From an uncultured Mollicutes bacterium (GTDB lineage Bacteria > Bacillota_I > Bacilli_A > RFN20 > CAG-826): 64,000 nucleotides of DNA. Location: contig UQFY01000004.1 in NCBI GenBank assembly GCA_900540385.1, positions 1-64,000 on the forward strand. Direction: 5' to 3'. This document shows positions 7,668-15,605 of this stretch, piece by piece. Numbering within the stretch: the stretch's first letter is position 1; every line of letters starts with the position of its first letter. The translations under genes and the position numbers were made by a program. The notes beneath the pieces are model-generated. The model ran no database searches, was not told where the DNA came from, and saw nothing but the letters and a program-made list of their open reading frames with translations.

Positions 7668-8954
7668 ATGTCAACTCTCGCTATTCAAGGTATGCAATGG
7701 GGCGATGAAGGAAAGGGTAAAATTACAGATTATTTTGCCACGAAAGCGGATATCGTTGTTCGTTCCCAAGGAGGAAACAATGCTGGGCATTCTATCGTTG
7801 TCGATGGGAAACGCTTTGCTTGCAGGCTTCTTCCATCCGGTGTTTTCCATAAAAATACCGTAAACATTATCGCGGATGGGGTTACAGTTAATCCAACCGC
7901 TTTGATTGAAGAAATAGACACCTTGGATAAGCAAGGGATCAAGGATATCAAACTTCTTATTTCTAATCGTGCCACGATTTTAATGCCATATCATATTGAT
8001 TTAGATCGTGCGCGTGAAAACGCTTTAGGAAAAGCAAAGATCGGTACGACAGGGAGAGGCATTGGCCCTTCTTATGAAGATAAGGCATCCCGTCTTGGAC
8101 TTAGAATGGGAGATATTCTTGATGAAGATTATCTTCGTGAAAGACTAGAAGAAGTCCTTCCTATTAAGAATCTTGAACTTCGTGCTTTTGGCGCTAGAGA
8201 ATATAGCGTCGATGAATTAATGGCGTATTTTGTTCCTGTGAGAGAACGTCTTGCCTCTTTAATCACCGACACCTCTCTCTATTTAGATGAACAAATTGCT
8301 GCTGGCAAAAAAGTACTTTTCGAAGGTGCACAAGGCGCTATGCTTTGCTTAACTCATGGTACTTATCCATATGTCACTTCCTCTTCTCCTTTAGCAACCG
8401 CCATCCCTCTTAATGCGGGTCTTCCTTTAGACATGGCTCCAACTATTTGCGGTATTACCAAAGCCTATTGCACCCGTGTTGGCGCAGGTCCATTCCCAAG
8501 TGAAATCGATGGAGATGATGCAGTTGCCATCCGTGAAAAAGGACATGAATATGGCGTTGTCACCAAACGTCCAAGACGTATTGGCTGGTTAGACATCATG
8601 GAATTAAAATACGTGAAAAGAATTACTGGCGTGAAATACAGCGCTTTGATGTTATTAGACGTTCTTTCTGCTGTGGATACAATTAAGCTTTGTGTTGGCT
8701 ATACCTTAAATGGAAAAGCAATCAACACCATGCCATCAACCGTTAAAGAGGTGGGTGAAATTAAACCAGAATATATCGAACTCCCATCTTGGAAAGAAGA
8801 TATTTCTTCTTGCAAGAGCTTTGACGAACTTCCTTTAAATGCGAAAAATTATGTCAAAAAAGTCGAAGAACTCACAGGTATCCATTTTGCTTTGATTTCT
8901 GTTGGACCGGACCGCGAACAAACCATTATTCGTAAGGAGCTTTTCAATGATTGA
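7668..8954 (+). CDS. purA: Adenylosuccinate synthetase
   Basis: Joins IMP and aspartate using GTP, the first committed step to AMP. The N-terminus has the family signature GMQWGDEGKGK (about residues 8-18), the catalytic Asp/His region NNAGHSIV, and downstream TTGRGIGPSYEDKASR and the aspartate-binding TKRPRRIGWLD stretch. The 428-residue length is typical. It overlaps purB by eight bases, so the two AMP-branch enzymes are translationally coupled. It is preceded by a long leader that may regulate the pair. Confidence 0.98.
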   Translation: MSTLAIQGMQWGDEGKGKITDYFATKADIVVRSQGGNNAGHSIVVDGKRFACRLLPSGVFHKNTVNIIADGVTVNPTALIEEIDTLDKQGIKDIKLLISNRATILMPYHIDLDRARENALGKAKIGTTGRGIGPSYEDKASRLGLRMGDILDEDYLRERLEEVLPIKNLELRAFGAREYSVDELMAYFVPVRERLASLITDTSLYLDEQIAAGKKVLFEGAQGAMLCLTHGTYPYVTSSSPLATAIPLNAGLPLDMAPTICGITKAYCTRVGAGPFPSEIDGDDAVAIREKGHEYGVVTKRPRRIGWLDIMELKYVKRITGVKYSALMLLDVLSAVDTIKLCVGYTLNGKAINTMPSTVKEVGEIKPEYIELPSWKEDISSCKSFDELPLNAKNYVKKVEELTGIHFALISVGPDREQTIIRKELFND

Positions 8955-10242
8955 GCGTTACGCCCCAAAGAAAATCGAAACGCTTTTCACCGATGAATCC
9001 CGTTTCGATGCTTATCTTGAGATTGAAATTGCGGTTGTAGAAGGCTGGAACAAACTTGGCCTTGTTCCTGATAGTGACTTAAAAGCCATTCAGGAAAAAG
9101 CCAAAACAAACGTCACAAGAATCAAAGAACTTGAACAAATCACCAAACATGATGTGGTCGCTTTCACTCGCCAGATTTCTGAAACCCTTGGTGAAGAAAG
9201 AAAATGGATCCATTATGGTTTAACCTCTACAGACGTGGTGGATTCTGCCTTAGGCCTTCTTTATAAGAAAGCCGATGATTTGATTCTTAAAGACTATCTT
9301 GCTTTTATGGAAGCCTTAAAAGAAAAAGCCTTGGAATATGAATTTCAACCATGTATTGCGAGAACACACGGCATGCATGCTGAGGTGTATTCTTTCGGTT
9401 TGAAGTTTGCTAGTTTCTATGATGAAGCAAAACGTTCCTTGAAGCTTTTCGAAGAAGCGAGGAAACAAATCGAATGCGTAAAACTCTCTGGAGCAGTGGG
9501 CACCTATGCAAATATTGATCCAAGAGTGGAAGAATATGTCGCAAAGAAATTAGGATTAAGCAAACCTTCTATTGCCACACAAGTCCTTTCAAGAGATCGC
9601 CATGAAGAATACGCTTCGGCCATAACGATTGCTTCTTCCCTTATTGAAAAGATTGCAGTGGAAATTCGTAACCTTTCCCGTACCGAAATCGGAGAACTTG
9701 AAGAAGACTTTTCGAAAGGCCAGAAAGGTTCCTCCGCTATGCCACAGAAAAGAAATCCTATCTCTTCCGAAAATCTTACGGGTGCTGCAAGAATGATGAG
9801 AGGATATCTTCTTCCTATATTAGAAGATAACGCTCTTTATCACGAAAGAGACATTTCCCATTCCATCGTTGAGCGTGTCAGCTTCATCGATATGATTGAA
9901 CTTTTCGACTATATGCTTATGAGAGTGACAAGAGTGATTGAAAATCTCTCTATCTTCCCAACTCGTATGGAAGAAAACATTCAAAAGACGCATGGCGCTA
10001 TCTATTCGCAAAGAGCGATGAACGCTTTAATTGAAAAAGGTCTTTCAAGAGAAAAGGCGTATGATTTGGTTCAGCCATTGGCTATGAATTCCGTCACAAA
10101 AGGCATGGAATTCATCCCTCAGCTCTTAGAAAATCAAGAAATCTTGAAATATCTTGCCCCTGATGAGATTACATCACTAACTAGCGTTGAATATTACTTC
10201 AAAAATATTGATTATATTTACAAAGAAATAGGCTTGAAATAA
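8947..10242 (+). CDS. purB: Adenylosuccinate lyase
   Basis: Cleaves adenylosuccinate to AMP and also SAICAR in the purine pathway. It belongs to the fumarase/aspartase superfamily, and the signature loop GSSAMPQKRNP is present (about residues 260-270). Catalytic histidines lie in the RTHGMHAE segment (about 140) and near residue 68 in KHDVVAF. I place the start at 8947, giving MIERYAPKK, because an AAGGAG site lies 7-12 bases upstream and PurB proteins begin this way; a longer reading from 8902 overlaps purA in another frame and is unlikely. The product has 431 residues. A terminator overlaps the stop codon. Confidence 0.97.
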   Translation: MIERYAPKKIETLFTDESRFDAYLEIEIAVVEGWNKLGLVPDSDLKAIQEKAKTNVTRIKELEQITKHDVVAFTRQISETLGEERKWIHYGLTSTDVVDSALGLLYKKADDLILKDYLAFMEALKEKALEYEFQPCIARTHGMHAEVYSFGLKFASFYDEAKRSLKLFEEARKQIECVKLSGAVGTYANIDPRVEEYVAKKLGLSKPSIATQVLSRDRHEEYASAITIASSLIEKIAVEIRNLSRTEIGELEEDFSKGQKGSSAMPQKRNPISSENLTGAARMMRGYLLPILEDNALYHERDISHSIVERVSFIDMIELFDYMLMRVTRVIENLSIFPTRMEENIQKTHGAIYSQRAMNALIEKGLSREKAYDLVQPLAMNSVTKGMEFIPQLLENQEILKYLAPDEITSLTSVEYYFKNIDYIYKEIGLK

Positions 10243-10256
10243 GCCTTTTCTTTTTA
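10230..10256 (+). terminator. Terminator of purA-purB
   Basis: Stem AGGCTT (10230-10235) / AAGCCT (10241-10246) with a GAAAT loop that includes the purB stop codon, followed by TTTTCTTTTT. Confidence 0.8.
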
Positions 10257-10321
10257 TTTAGAAAAAAGTTAGATATGTAAAACACATAGCCAATATCCCA
10301 GTTTTGTTCATTTTCTTTGTG

Positions 10322-10367
10322 TTAACAACCCCGTTTTTCATAGTAAAATAATCACGTTTTGAAAGGA
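10322..10367 (+). promoter_or_regulatory. Candidate promoter and ribosome site of the Rnf-like operon
   Basis: A -35-like TTAACA (10322-10327) and -10-like TAAAAT (10344-10349) are separated by 16 bp, and GAAAGGA (10361-10367) lies about ten bases before the first start codon. No terminator or open frame for a longer RnfC lies upstream; only 135 bp separate purB from this operon. Confidence 0.45.
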
Positions 10368-10377
10368 TATTTTTTCT

Positions 10378-10626
10378 ATGGAAACGAGTAAAAAAACAGC
10401 TCAGGTTTGTATCCGTTGCGCTCGTTGTATCCACGCATGTCCTATGGGGTTGAATCCAGTCAACATCATGACCACGATGAAAACCATGCCAGTGGACAAA
10501 GCAAAGATTAAACTTCTTAATCCTAGCGTTTGCGATGAATGCAAGAAATGTAACGATATTTGCCCAAGCAATATTGATTTAGCGACAATCGTTAAAAGAG
10601 CGAAGATTGTTGCAAAACTTCCTTAA
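10378..10626 (+). CDS. RnfC-like minimal 2x[4Fe-4S] protein (lacks NADH/FMN module)
   Basis: An 82-residue protein with two CxxCxxCxxxCP motifs: CIRCARCIHACP (about residues 11-22) and CDECKKCNDICP (about 52-63). Their spacing and the intervening M-G-L-N-P stretch match the C-terminal part of RnfC. Normal RnfC is about 430 residues and carries an N-terminal NADH- and FMN-binding module; here that module is missing, and the preceding 135 bp cannot encode it. The gene opens the operon at the rnfC position, 12 bp before rnfD. I infer that it passes electrons between an unknown soluble donor or acceptor and the membrane core. It has no membrane helix, so it is probably peripheral and cytoplasmic. 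Confidence 0.8.
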   Translation: METSKKTAQVCIRCARCIHACPMGLNPVNIMTTMKTMPVDKAKIKLLNPSVCDECKKCNDICPSNIDLATIVKRAKIVAKLP

Positions 10627-10638
10627 TGAGGTGCGTTT

Positions 10639-11799
10639 ATGAGTGAACAAAACATTCAAACTAATGTAAAAGCGGAAGCAGTTGTAGCTACTCCTAAGAA
10701 AGTTCATAAGCAATCTGTCGAATGGATGCTTTATGATGTCTTAATTGCTCTTGCTCCAACCGTGATTTATGCCATATTGGCTTATGGCGTTTATGCAATC
10801 CGCAATATTTTCCTTCCAGCCGTTACGATGCTTGTTGCGGAATTGGTCTTTGTGCTTATTAAAAATCGCAAGGTTCTTTTTAGCAAAGATGAGAAAACAA
10901 AGAAAGGATTCTTTGATGTTCTTACACCAACGGATATCGTTTCTCCTTTGATTTCTGGCATCATTTTTGGCTTGATGGTTTCGAATAGAGACACCGATCC
11001 AGAAGGATTGATTTACTTTATCCTTATTGTTTCTGCTTTATTCGGTATCGTTTTCGGAAAACTTTGCTTTGGCGGTCTTGGGAAAAATATCTTTAACCCA
11101 GCTGCTGTTGCCTTTGTCTTCATGTTGATTTGTTTTAGCAGCAAATTCAGCGGCGTTTATCATTACAATGCCTGGGGCCTTTCCTTCTTAGGAAATGCGA
11201 AGTTTGCAACCGATTCCACTCCGTTAGCCAACGGCTTTAGCGCATCTTTATATACTTTAGATAATGTGCAAGCCCTCTTCTTTGGTCAAATCAATGGTGG
11301 CATTGGCGAATCTTGTAAGATTCCTCTTCTTATCGGCATGATTTATCTTCTTATAAGAAGAGATATCGACTGGAAAGTGATTGTCTCTTTTGCTTTGACT
11401 TTCTTAGCTGCTAGCTTGATTGCAGGCCTCTTCTTTATGAGCCATAACGTCAATCCTGGTATTTATATGCTTTATGAGCTTCTTTCTGGTGGAGTTCTCT
11501 TTGGCATGGCTTATATGATTAGTGAACCAGTCACAATGCCTCTTACCTCACCAAGCCGTGTGATGTATGGCATTGTCATTGCTCTTATCGTGGTCTTTAT
11601 TCGTACCTTTGCTTCCGCTCCAGAAGGAATGGCTTATGCCATCTTAATGGGCAACGCCTTAGGTTGCTTTATTGACTATTACAAATGGAGCCAAACCAAA
11701 TTCACTTGGAAGAGCTGGGTTGCAATCGCTGCAATCGCTGTGCTTGGCTTAGGCATCTTTGCCTGGTGCATGAATGGCTTTAATTATGGAGGAAACTAA
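10639..11799 (+). CDS. rnfD: Rnf electron transport complex subunit RnfD
   Basis: A 386-residue polytopic membrane protein of the NqrB/RnfD family with about ten hydrophobic segments. Conserved pieces are visible, such as FGKLCFGGLGKNIFNPAA and the C-terminal SEPVTMPLTSP. In characterized RnfD/NqrB a threonine in an S-G-A-T type motif carries covalent FMN. The corresponding stretch here reads TDSTPLA, with Thr194 retained before Pro-Leu but Gly-Ala replaced by Asp-Ser, so flavin attachment is plausible but not certain. It has a GAGGTG-type ribosome site and lies 12 bp after the RnfC-like gene. Confidence 0.92.
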   Translation: MSEQNIQTNVKAEAVVATPKKVHKQSVEWMLYDVLIALAPTVIYAILAYGVYAIRNIFLPAVTMLVAELVFVLIKNRKVLFSKDEKTKKGFFDVLTPTDIVSPLISGIIFGLMVSNRDTDPEGLIYFILIVSALFGIVFGKLCFGGLGKNIFNPAAVAFVFMLICFSSKFSGVYHYNAWGLSFLGNAKFATDSTPLANGFSASLYTLDNVQALFFGQINGGIGESCKIPLLIGMIYLLIRRDIDWKVIVSFALTFLAASLIAGLFFMSHNVNPGIYMLYELLSGGVLFGMAYMISEPVTMPLTSPSRVMYGIVIALIVVFIRTFASAPEGMAYAILMGNALGCFIDYYKWSQTKFTWKSWVAIAAIAVLGLGIFAWCMNGFNYGGN

Positions 11800-11800
11800 T

Positions 11801-13261
11801 ATGAGTGAAGAAATCAAACAAGATAAACTTCCTTCTGAATCTCCAAAAGAAGAAAAGAACGGCCTTGGAAAATGGCTTAAAATCGGCGGCATCCTTTGCG
11901 CTATCGCTGGATGCAGTGCCCTTCTTTTAACTGCCTTAAACCTTGTGACCGCTCCTGTTATTCAACAACATTTGGATGAAAAACAAAATGCTGGATACAA
12001 ACAAGTCTTTAGCAACTGGGCTGCTAATGGTGAAGCAATCGCCATTGAAGATAATCCTAATCTTGCTGAATATTGCATTGCTTATTCGGATACTGCCAAA
12101 ACCCAACAAATCGGTTTCATCTATACGACAAAATCACTTGCTGTGAAGTCTTATGGAAATTTGAAAGCCATGATTGGTATCACTGGTGAAACAGATTCCC
12201 CAGTTCTTGGCAAAGTTTATATGCTTGAAAATAGCCTTTCCTACAAAGGTGTTTTAGAAACCGGCTATATCGAGAAATATAATCAAAACCCATCTGATGC
12301 GACCTTAAATAACGTCAAATGTGGCGCTACCTTTGGCGCGGAAGCTCTTCAAGGCATGATTAACGCTGCTAGAGATCATTACACCTCCATCGGTGATCCT
12401 TTCAAAGAAGATCTTGCTCAAGATATTAAGGATATCTGGGGTGAAGGAAGTGCTTATACGGTTGAAAACTCCAAAGAAAGCAACGTTTCTGGAGCTCAAT
12501 ACGTCAAGAAAGCCTATTCCTTCTTTGAAGATGATACCAAGACTGGTGAAATCGGACGTCTTTATTCGGCAAAATCCAAAAATGAAACTGGAGATATTTA
12601 TCTCACTGTTTCTTTCACTGGCGTCACCGATTTAGGCAAACTCGTCATCACCAAGAACACCCTCACGGATACTTCTTCCTTAGATGCTTATGTAACTGCT
12701 TATAACGCCAATCCAAGTGAAGAGACGTTAAATGCTACAAATGGCGCTGCTTCAGAAAGAGTGAAAGCCATGGTCTTGGAAGCGAAATCCACTTTAACCA
12801 CAGACGGTGGCTTAAAGTCTTCTAAAAACTACTTCAAGAACATTGTTGCGGATGACGCCTATGTTTCTGTAAGTGAGCCAACCGCTCTTAGCAAAGACGA
12901 TAAGAAGATTAATGTCCTCCGTTATTGGAGCTTATATTCCGATGAAGGAAAGACAACAGAAGTGGCGAAGATCTACAAAGTTCAATCGATTATGAAAGCA
13001 GTAACCTTTGAACCAATTGAATCCAATACTGTCTTCTTAATTGCCATTTCTGGCGAAAAAGAAAACCCAGCCCTTGGTAAAATAACCATTCTTCATAATG
13101 AAGTTGGAAATGGTCTCGAAAGTGTTGTTGAAGATTATGTCAACAAATTTGACGAAAGCAAGGGCAAGCCTCAAGAAAGCCAAAGTGGTGCTACTTATAC
13201 CTTAAGAGCCATTTGGGAAGGCACGCAAAAGGCAAAAGCCCTTTATAGCGAAACTAAATAA
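11801..13261 (+). CDS. rnfG: RnfG-like protein with three FMN-binding-like repeats
   Basis: A 486-residue protein with an N-terminal membrane anchor (about residues 26-49) and a large extracytoplasmic part. Standard RnfG is about 200 residues with one FMN-binding domain. Here three similar units occur, each ending in a G-A-x-x element: CGAT at 174-177, NGAAS at 314-318 and SGATYT at 462-467. Only the last fits the flavinylation consensus well (Thr465); the first keeps Thr177 in a poorer context; the second lacks the Thr. I chose the start at 11801 because GGAGG lies eight bases upstream; an in-frame ATG at 11774 overlaps rnfD. The chain of flavin domains may relay electrons outside the membrane. 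No apbE flavin transferase is in this window. Confidence 0.85.
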   Translation: MSEEIKQDKLPSESPKEEKNGLGKWLKIGGILCAIAGCSALLLTALNLVTAPVIQQHLDEKQNAGYKQVFSNWAANGEAIAIEDNPNLAEYCIAYSDTAKTQQIGFIYTTKSLAVKSYGNLKAMIGITGETDSPVLGKVYMLENSLSYKGVLETGYIEKYNQNPSDATLNNVKCGATFGAEALQGMINAARDHYTSIGDPFKEDLAQDIKDIWGEGSAYTVENSKESNVSGAQYVKKAYSFFEDDTKTGEIGRLYSAKSKNETGDIYLTVSFTGVTDLGKLVITKNTLTDTSSLDAYVTAYNANPSEETLNATNGAASERVKAMVLEAKSTLTTDGGLKSSKNYFKNIVADDAYVSVSEPTALSKDDKKINVLRYWSLYSDEGKTTEVAKIYKVQSIMKAVTFEPIESNTVFLIAISGEKENPALGKITILHNEVGNGLESVVEDYVNKFDESKGKPQESQSGATYTLRAIWEGTQKAKALYSETK

Positions 13262-13273
13262 AGGAGAAACGAT

Positions 13274-14023
13274 ATGAAAAATAATTCTCTTTCCCGTTCG
13301 CAACACAAAGAAAACTTCTTGAATCCTATTTGGAAACAGAACCCTCTCTTTGTTTTGCTTCTTGGAACCTGCCCTGCGTTGGCGGTTACAACTACCATTG
13401 AGAACGCCATTGGTATGGGCATTCTCTTCACCTTTGTCCTTGTTGGATCAAGTGTGCTTGTTTCCTTGCTTCGTAAAGTAATTCCTGAAGAAGTGGAAAC
13501 CCCAGCCTTCATCATTATCATCGCAACTTTCGTTACCATCGTGAAAATGGTGGCTGAAGCTTTCGTCCCAGAACTTTATACTGGTTTAGGTGTCTTTATT
13601 TCCTTACTCGTTGTAAACTGCATCGTTTTAGGAAGAGCAGAAGCCTTTGCGAAAAAGAACAGTGTCTTCGATTCTTTCTTAGATGCTCTTGGAAATGGTG
13701 TTGGCTATATCATCGCCATTCTTATCATTGCCGCGGTGCGTGAAATCTTAGGCAATGGCACAATCACCTTTGGCGCTGTCTTCACCTTTATTCCAAAAGT
13801 GAGCATACCTGTTCTTAAGTTCGACAACGTCGATCTTTCTATTTCTTTGTTTGCTAAACCAGCCGGCGGTTTTATCGTCTATGGCGTTATTGAAGCAATT
13901 ATTGCTGCAGTAAACGTTAGCAAAGCTCAAAAAGAAGCCGCTTTAAAGAAAGCCGCTTTATTAAAAGCGCAAGCTGAAAAAGCTGCCGCACAAAAAGCGA
14001 AATTAGCACAGGAGGCCAAATAA
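13274..14023 (+). CDS. rnfE: Rnf electron transport complex subunit RnfE
   Basis: A 249-residue membrane subunit of the NqrD/RnfE family with six hydrophobic segments. The family motif LGTCPALAVTTTIENAIGMG (about residues 31-50) contains the Cys that helps hold the [2Fe-2S] cluster shared with RnfA; the second Cys lies in VNCIVLGRAEAFA. The C-terminal tail of about 35 residues is Ala/Lys-rich and longer than usual. AAGGAG ribosome site; the stop codon overlaps the rnfA start by one base. Confidence 0.95.
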   Translation: MKNNSLSRSQHKENFLNPIWKQNPLFVLLLGTCPALAVTTTIENAIGMGILFTFVLVGSSVLVSLLRKVIPEEVETPAFIIIIATFVTIVKMVAEAFVPELYTGLGVFISLLVVNCIVLGRAEAFAKKNSVFDSFLDALGNGVGYIIAILIIAAVREILGNGTITFGAVFTFIPKVSIPVLKFDNVDLSISLFAKPAGGFIVYGVIEAIIAAVNVSKAQKEAALKKAALLKAQAEKAAAQKAKLAQEAK

Positions 14024-14613
14024 TGACTGCTACAAACCTCTTTACCGCATTCTTACTTGCGATTATTTCTTCGATGTTGATCAACAACGTCGTTCTCTCC
14101 CGTTTCTATGGCATTTGTTCCTACCTTGGTGTTTCCACCAAAGTAAAATCTTCTGCCGGTATGGGTGTTGCTGTCGTTTTCGTCATCATGCTTGCCTCTT
14201 TGGTTTGCTACCCAATTTACCATTTCGTTCTTATTCCAGCGGGATTAGGTTTCCTTGATACAATCGTCTATATCTTAGTCATTGCTTCTTTGGTTCAATT
14301 AGTTGCCCTCGTTATCAAGAAATATTCCCCATCTCTTTACAAGAGCTTAGGAATTTATCTTCCTTTGATTACAACCAACTGCGCTGTTCTTGGCGTTGTG
14401 CAAGAAAATAACAATCTTAACTTTGCTTCCTCTATGGCAAACGCAATCGGTACCAGCCTTGGTTTCCTTGTGATGATTGTTCTTTTCTCCACCATTCGTG
14501 CAAGAATGGATTCCTATGATTCTCCGAAAGCGTGGAAAGGACTTCCTCTTGCCTTAATCACCGCTGCCATCATGGCTATGGCTATCATGGGTTTAAGCGG
14601 AATGATTGCCTAA
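14023..14613 (+). CDS. rnfA: Rnf electron transport complex subunit RnfA
   Basis: A 196-residue integral membrane subunit of the NqrE/RnfA family. Conserved segments SSMLINNVVLSRFYGICSYLG (opening) and LPLITTNCAVLGV (about residues 113-125) carry the two cysteines that, with those of RnfE, coordinate a [2Fe-2S] cluster in the middle of the membrane. The length is normal. The GGAGG site lies inside the rnfE tail and the start overlaps the rnfE stop, indicating tight coupling. Confidence 0.96.
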   Translation: MTATNLFTAFLLAIISSMLINNVVLSRFYGICSYLGVSTKVKSSAGMGVAVVFVIMLASLVCYPIYHFVLIPAGLGFLDTIVYILVIASLVQLVALVIKKYSPSLYKSLGIYLPLITTNCAVLGVVQENNNLNFASSMANAIGTSLGFLVMIVLFSTIRARMDSYDSPKAWKGLPLALITAAIMAMAIMGLSGMIA

Positions 14614-14614
14614 T

Positions 14615-14860
14615 ATGCCAAAGATTGCTTATATCTTTATTGCAATCGGCATTCTCATGGCTCTTATCGCTATCTTCGTGATAAGCTTCATCGCTTATCG
14701 TAAGACACCAGCGCCTAAGGGCTGTGAAGATGTGAAACCAGACCCAGAGCTTTGCGAAAGATGCAATAAAGCTTCTTGTGCCTTCTATAACGAGTTTCAC
14801 TCAGAGATTGAAGAAAAGATAAAGAAAAACGAAACAGATAAAGGAGATAAAAAAAGATGA
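14615..14860 (+). CDS. Small four-cysteine membrane protein, NqrM-like candidate
   Basis: An 81-residue protein with one N-terminal transmembrane helix (about residues 4-28), then a short soluble part with four cysteines in the pattern C-x10-C-x2-C-x4-C, then a charged tail. It lies between rnfA and the RnfB-like gene: its ATG follows the rnfA stop by one base and its TGA overlaps the next ATG. NqrM, an iron delivery protein needed for the NqrD/NqrE iron site, has the same build (one helix plus four Cys) but different Cys spacing. I infer a role in assembling the RnfA/RnfE [2Fe-2S] cluster. I chose the start at 14615 over an upstream TTG at 14606. Confidence 0.6.
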   Translation: MPKIAYIFIAIGILMALIAIFVISFIAYRKTPAPKGCEDVKPDPELCERCNKASCAFYNEFHSEIEEKIKKNETDKGDKKR

Positions 14861-15186
14861 TTGATCCAATGACCATACTTTGGGGCATTCTTATTCTTGC
14901 AGGATTAGGACTTGTCCTCGGCTTCCTTCTTGCTTTGGCTGCCAAATTCCTCCATGTGGAAGAAGATAAACGTATCAAAGCAGTGGAAGATATGCTTCCA
15001 GGCGCAAACTGCGGTGCTTGCGGATATGCTGGTTGCCACGATTTAGCCGAAGCCTTAGTTACTGGCAAAGCAAAGAAAGTTACAGCTTGCAAAGTTGGTA
15101 AAAAAGAGAAGAATTTCGACCCAATTGTTGCCTATATGAAGGCCACACCTGGACCGGATGGAAAAATTACCGAAGTTAGCGAGTAA
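14857..15186 (+). CDS. RnfB-like protein truncated to anchor plus first Fe-S domain
   Basis: A 109-residue protein with an N-terminal transmembrane helix (about residues 5-27), then the RnfB N-terminal Fe-S domain: GANCGACGYAGC (about 47-58) with a fourth Cys about 17 residues later. RnfB is normally 190-300 residues or more, with this domain followed by two or more ferredoxin-like [4Fe-4S] units that accept electrons from ferredoxin. Those units are missing here, and the next 60 bp lead directly into a tRNA promoter. Last gene of the operon. The truncation matches the reduced RnfC and suggests one altered electron input rather than random decay. Confidence 0.82.
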   Translation: MIDPMTILWGILILAGLGLVLGFLLALAAKFLHVEEDKRIKAVEDMLPGANCGACGYAGCHDLAEALVTGKAKKVTACKVGKKEKNFDPIVAYMKATPGPDGKITEVSE

Positions 15187-15192
15187 TTCTTC

Positions 15193-15243
15193 TTGCTCAA
15201 TAAGAAACGTTTGTTTATAATAAATCCCGCTCGTATTGAGCGG
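15193..15243 (+). promoter_or_regulatory. Promoter and leader hairpin of the tRNA-Ala/Met unit
   Basis: -35 TTGCTC (15193-15198) and perfect -10 TATAAT (15216-15221) with 17 bp spacing. A perfect hairpin CCGCTC-GTATT-GAGCGG (15227-15243) lies between the start site and the tRNA-Ala 5' end and is probably removed during processing. Confidence 0.7.
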
Positions 15244-15247
15244 ACGT

Positions 15248-15323
15248 GGGACTTTAGCTCAGCTGGGAGAGCGCGTGCTTTGCAAGCATGAGGTCGCCGG
15301 TTCGATCCCGGTAAGTTCCACCA
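15248..15323 (+). tRNA. tRNA-Ala (anticodon TGC)
   Basis: A full cloverleaf with acceptor GGGACTT / AAGTTCC (one G-U pair), the anticodon loop TTTGCAA giving TGC, a GGTTCGATCCC T-arm and an encoded CCA end. First gene of a two-tRNA unit downstream of the Rnf-like operon. Confidence 0.97.
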
Positions 15324-15328
15324 GAATT

Positions 15329-15405
15329 GGCTGAGTAGCCCAGTTGGTTAGAGCAACCGGCTCATACCCGGTATGTCGAGGGTTCGAGTCCCCCCTCAGC
15401 CACCA
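15329..15405 (+). tRNA. tRNA-Met (anticodon CAT), elongator type
   Basis: Acceptor GGCTGAG / CTCAGCC, anticodon stem ACCGG / CCGGT with loop CTCATAC giving CAT, and encoded CCA. The anticodon stem lacks the three G-C pairs of initiator tRNA, so it is an elongator. A lysidine-modified tRNA-Ile with the same CAT anticodon cannot be fully excluded by eye. Confidence 0.9.
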
Positions 15406-15417
15406 ATCGAATAAAGT

Positions 15418-15447
15418 CGGCATTTCTTAAAATAGAATGCCGTTTTT
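15418..15447 (+). terminator. Terminator of the tRNA-Ala/Met unit
   Basis: Stem CGGCATT (15418-15424) / AATGCCG (15436-15442) followed by TTTTT. Confidence 0.85.
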
Positions 15448-15605
15448 ATTTTGTAAAAATTGTCACTTCAAAATAAAAAATCATACGATGAAAAATGATT
15501 TTCTCCCAAGAAGAAACCAAACTTCTTAAAAACTGTTGGATACGTTTTGACGCATGACTTATCATTACGAGAAGAGAATGCCTAAAAGGCATCTCCTAAA
15601 CGTAA

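Noticed and set aside
8902..8946. Upstream extension of purB
   Set aside because: It would overlap purA by more than 50 bases, and a good ribosome site lies just before the ATG at 8947.
14715..15092. 125-codon open frame on the minus strand opposite rnfB
   Set aside because: It lies wholly within the opposite strand of two motif-bearing rnf genes, and its composition (many Ser, Pro and Arg) is that of a shadow frame.
15329..15405. tRNA-Ile with lysidine-modified CAT anticodon
   Set aside because: Acceptor and anticodon-loop bases look more like elongator tRNA-Met; this remains a minor possibility.
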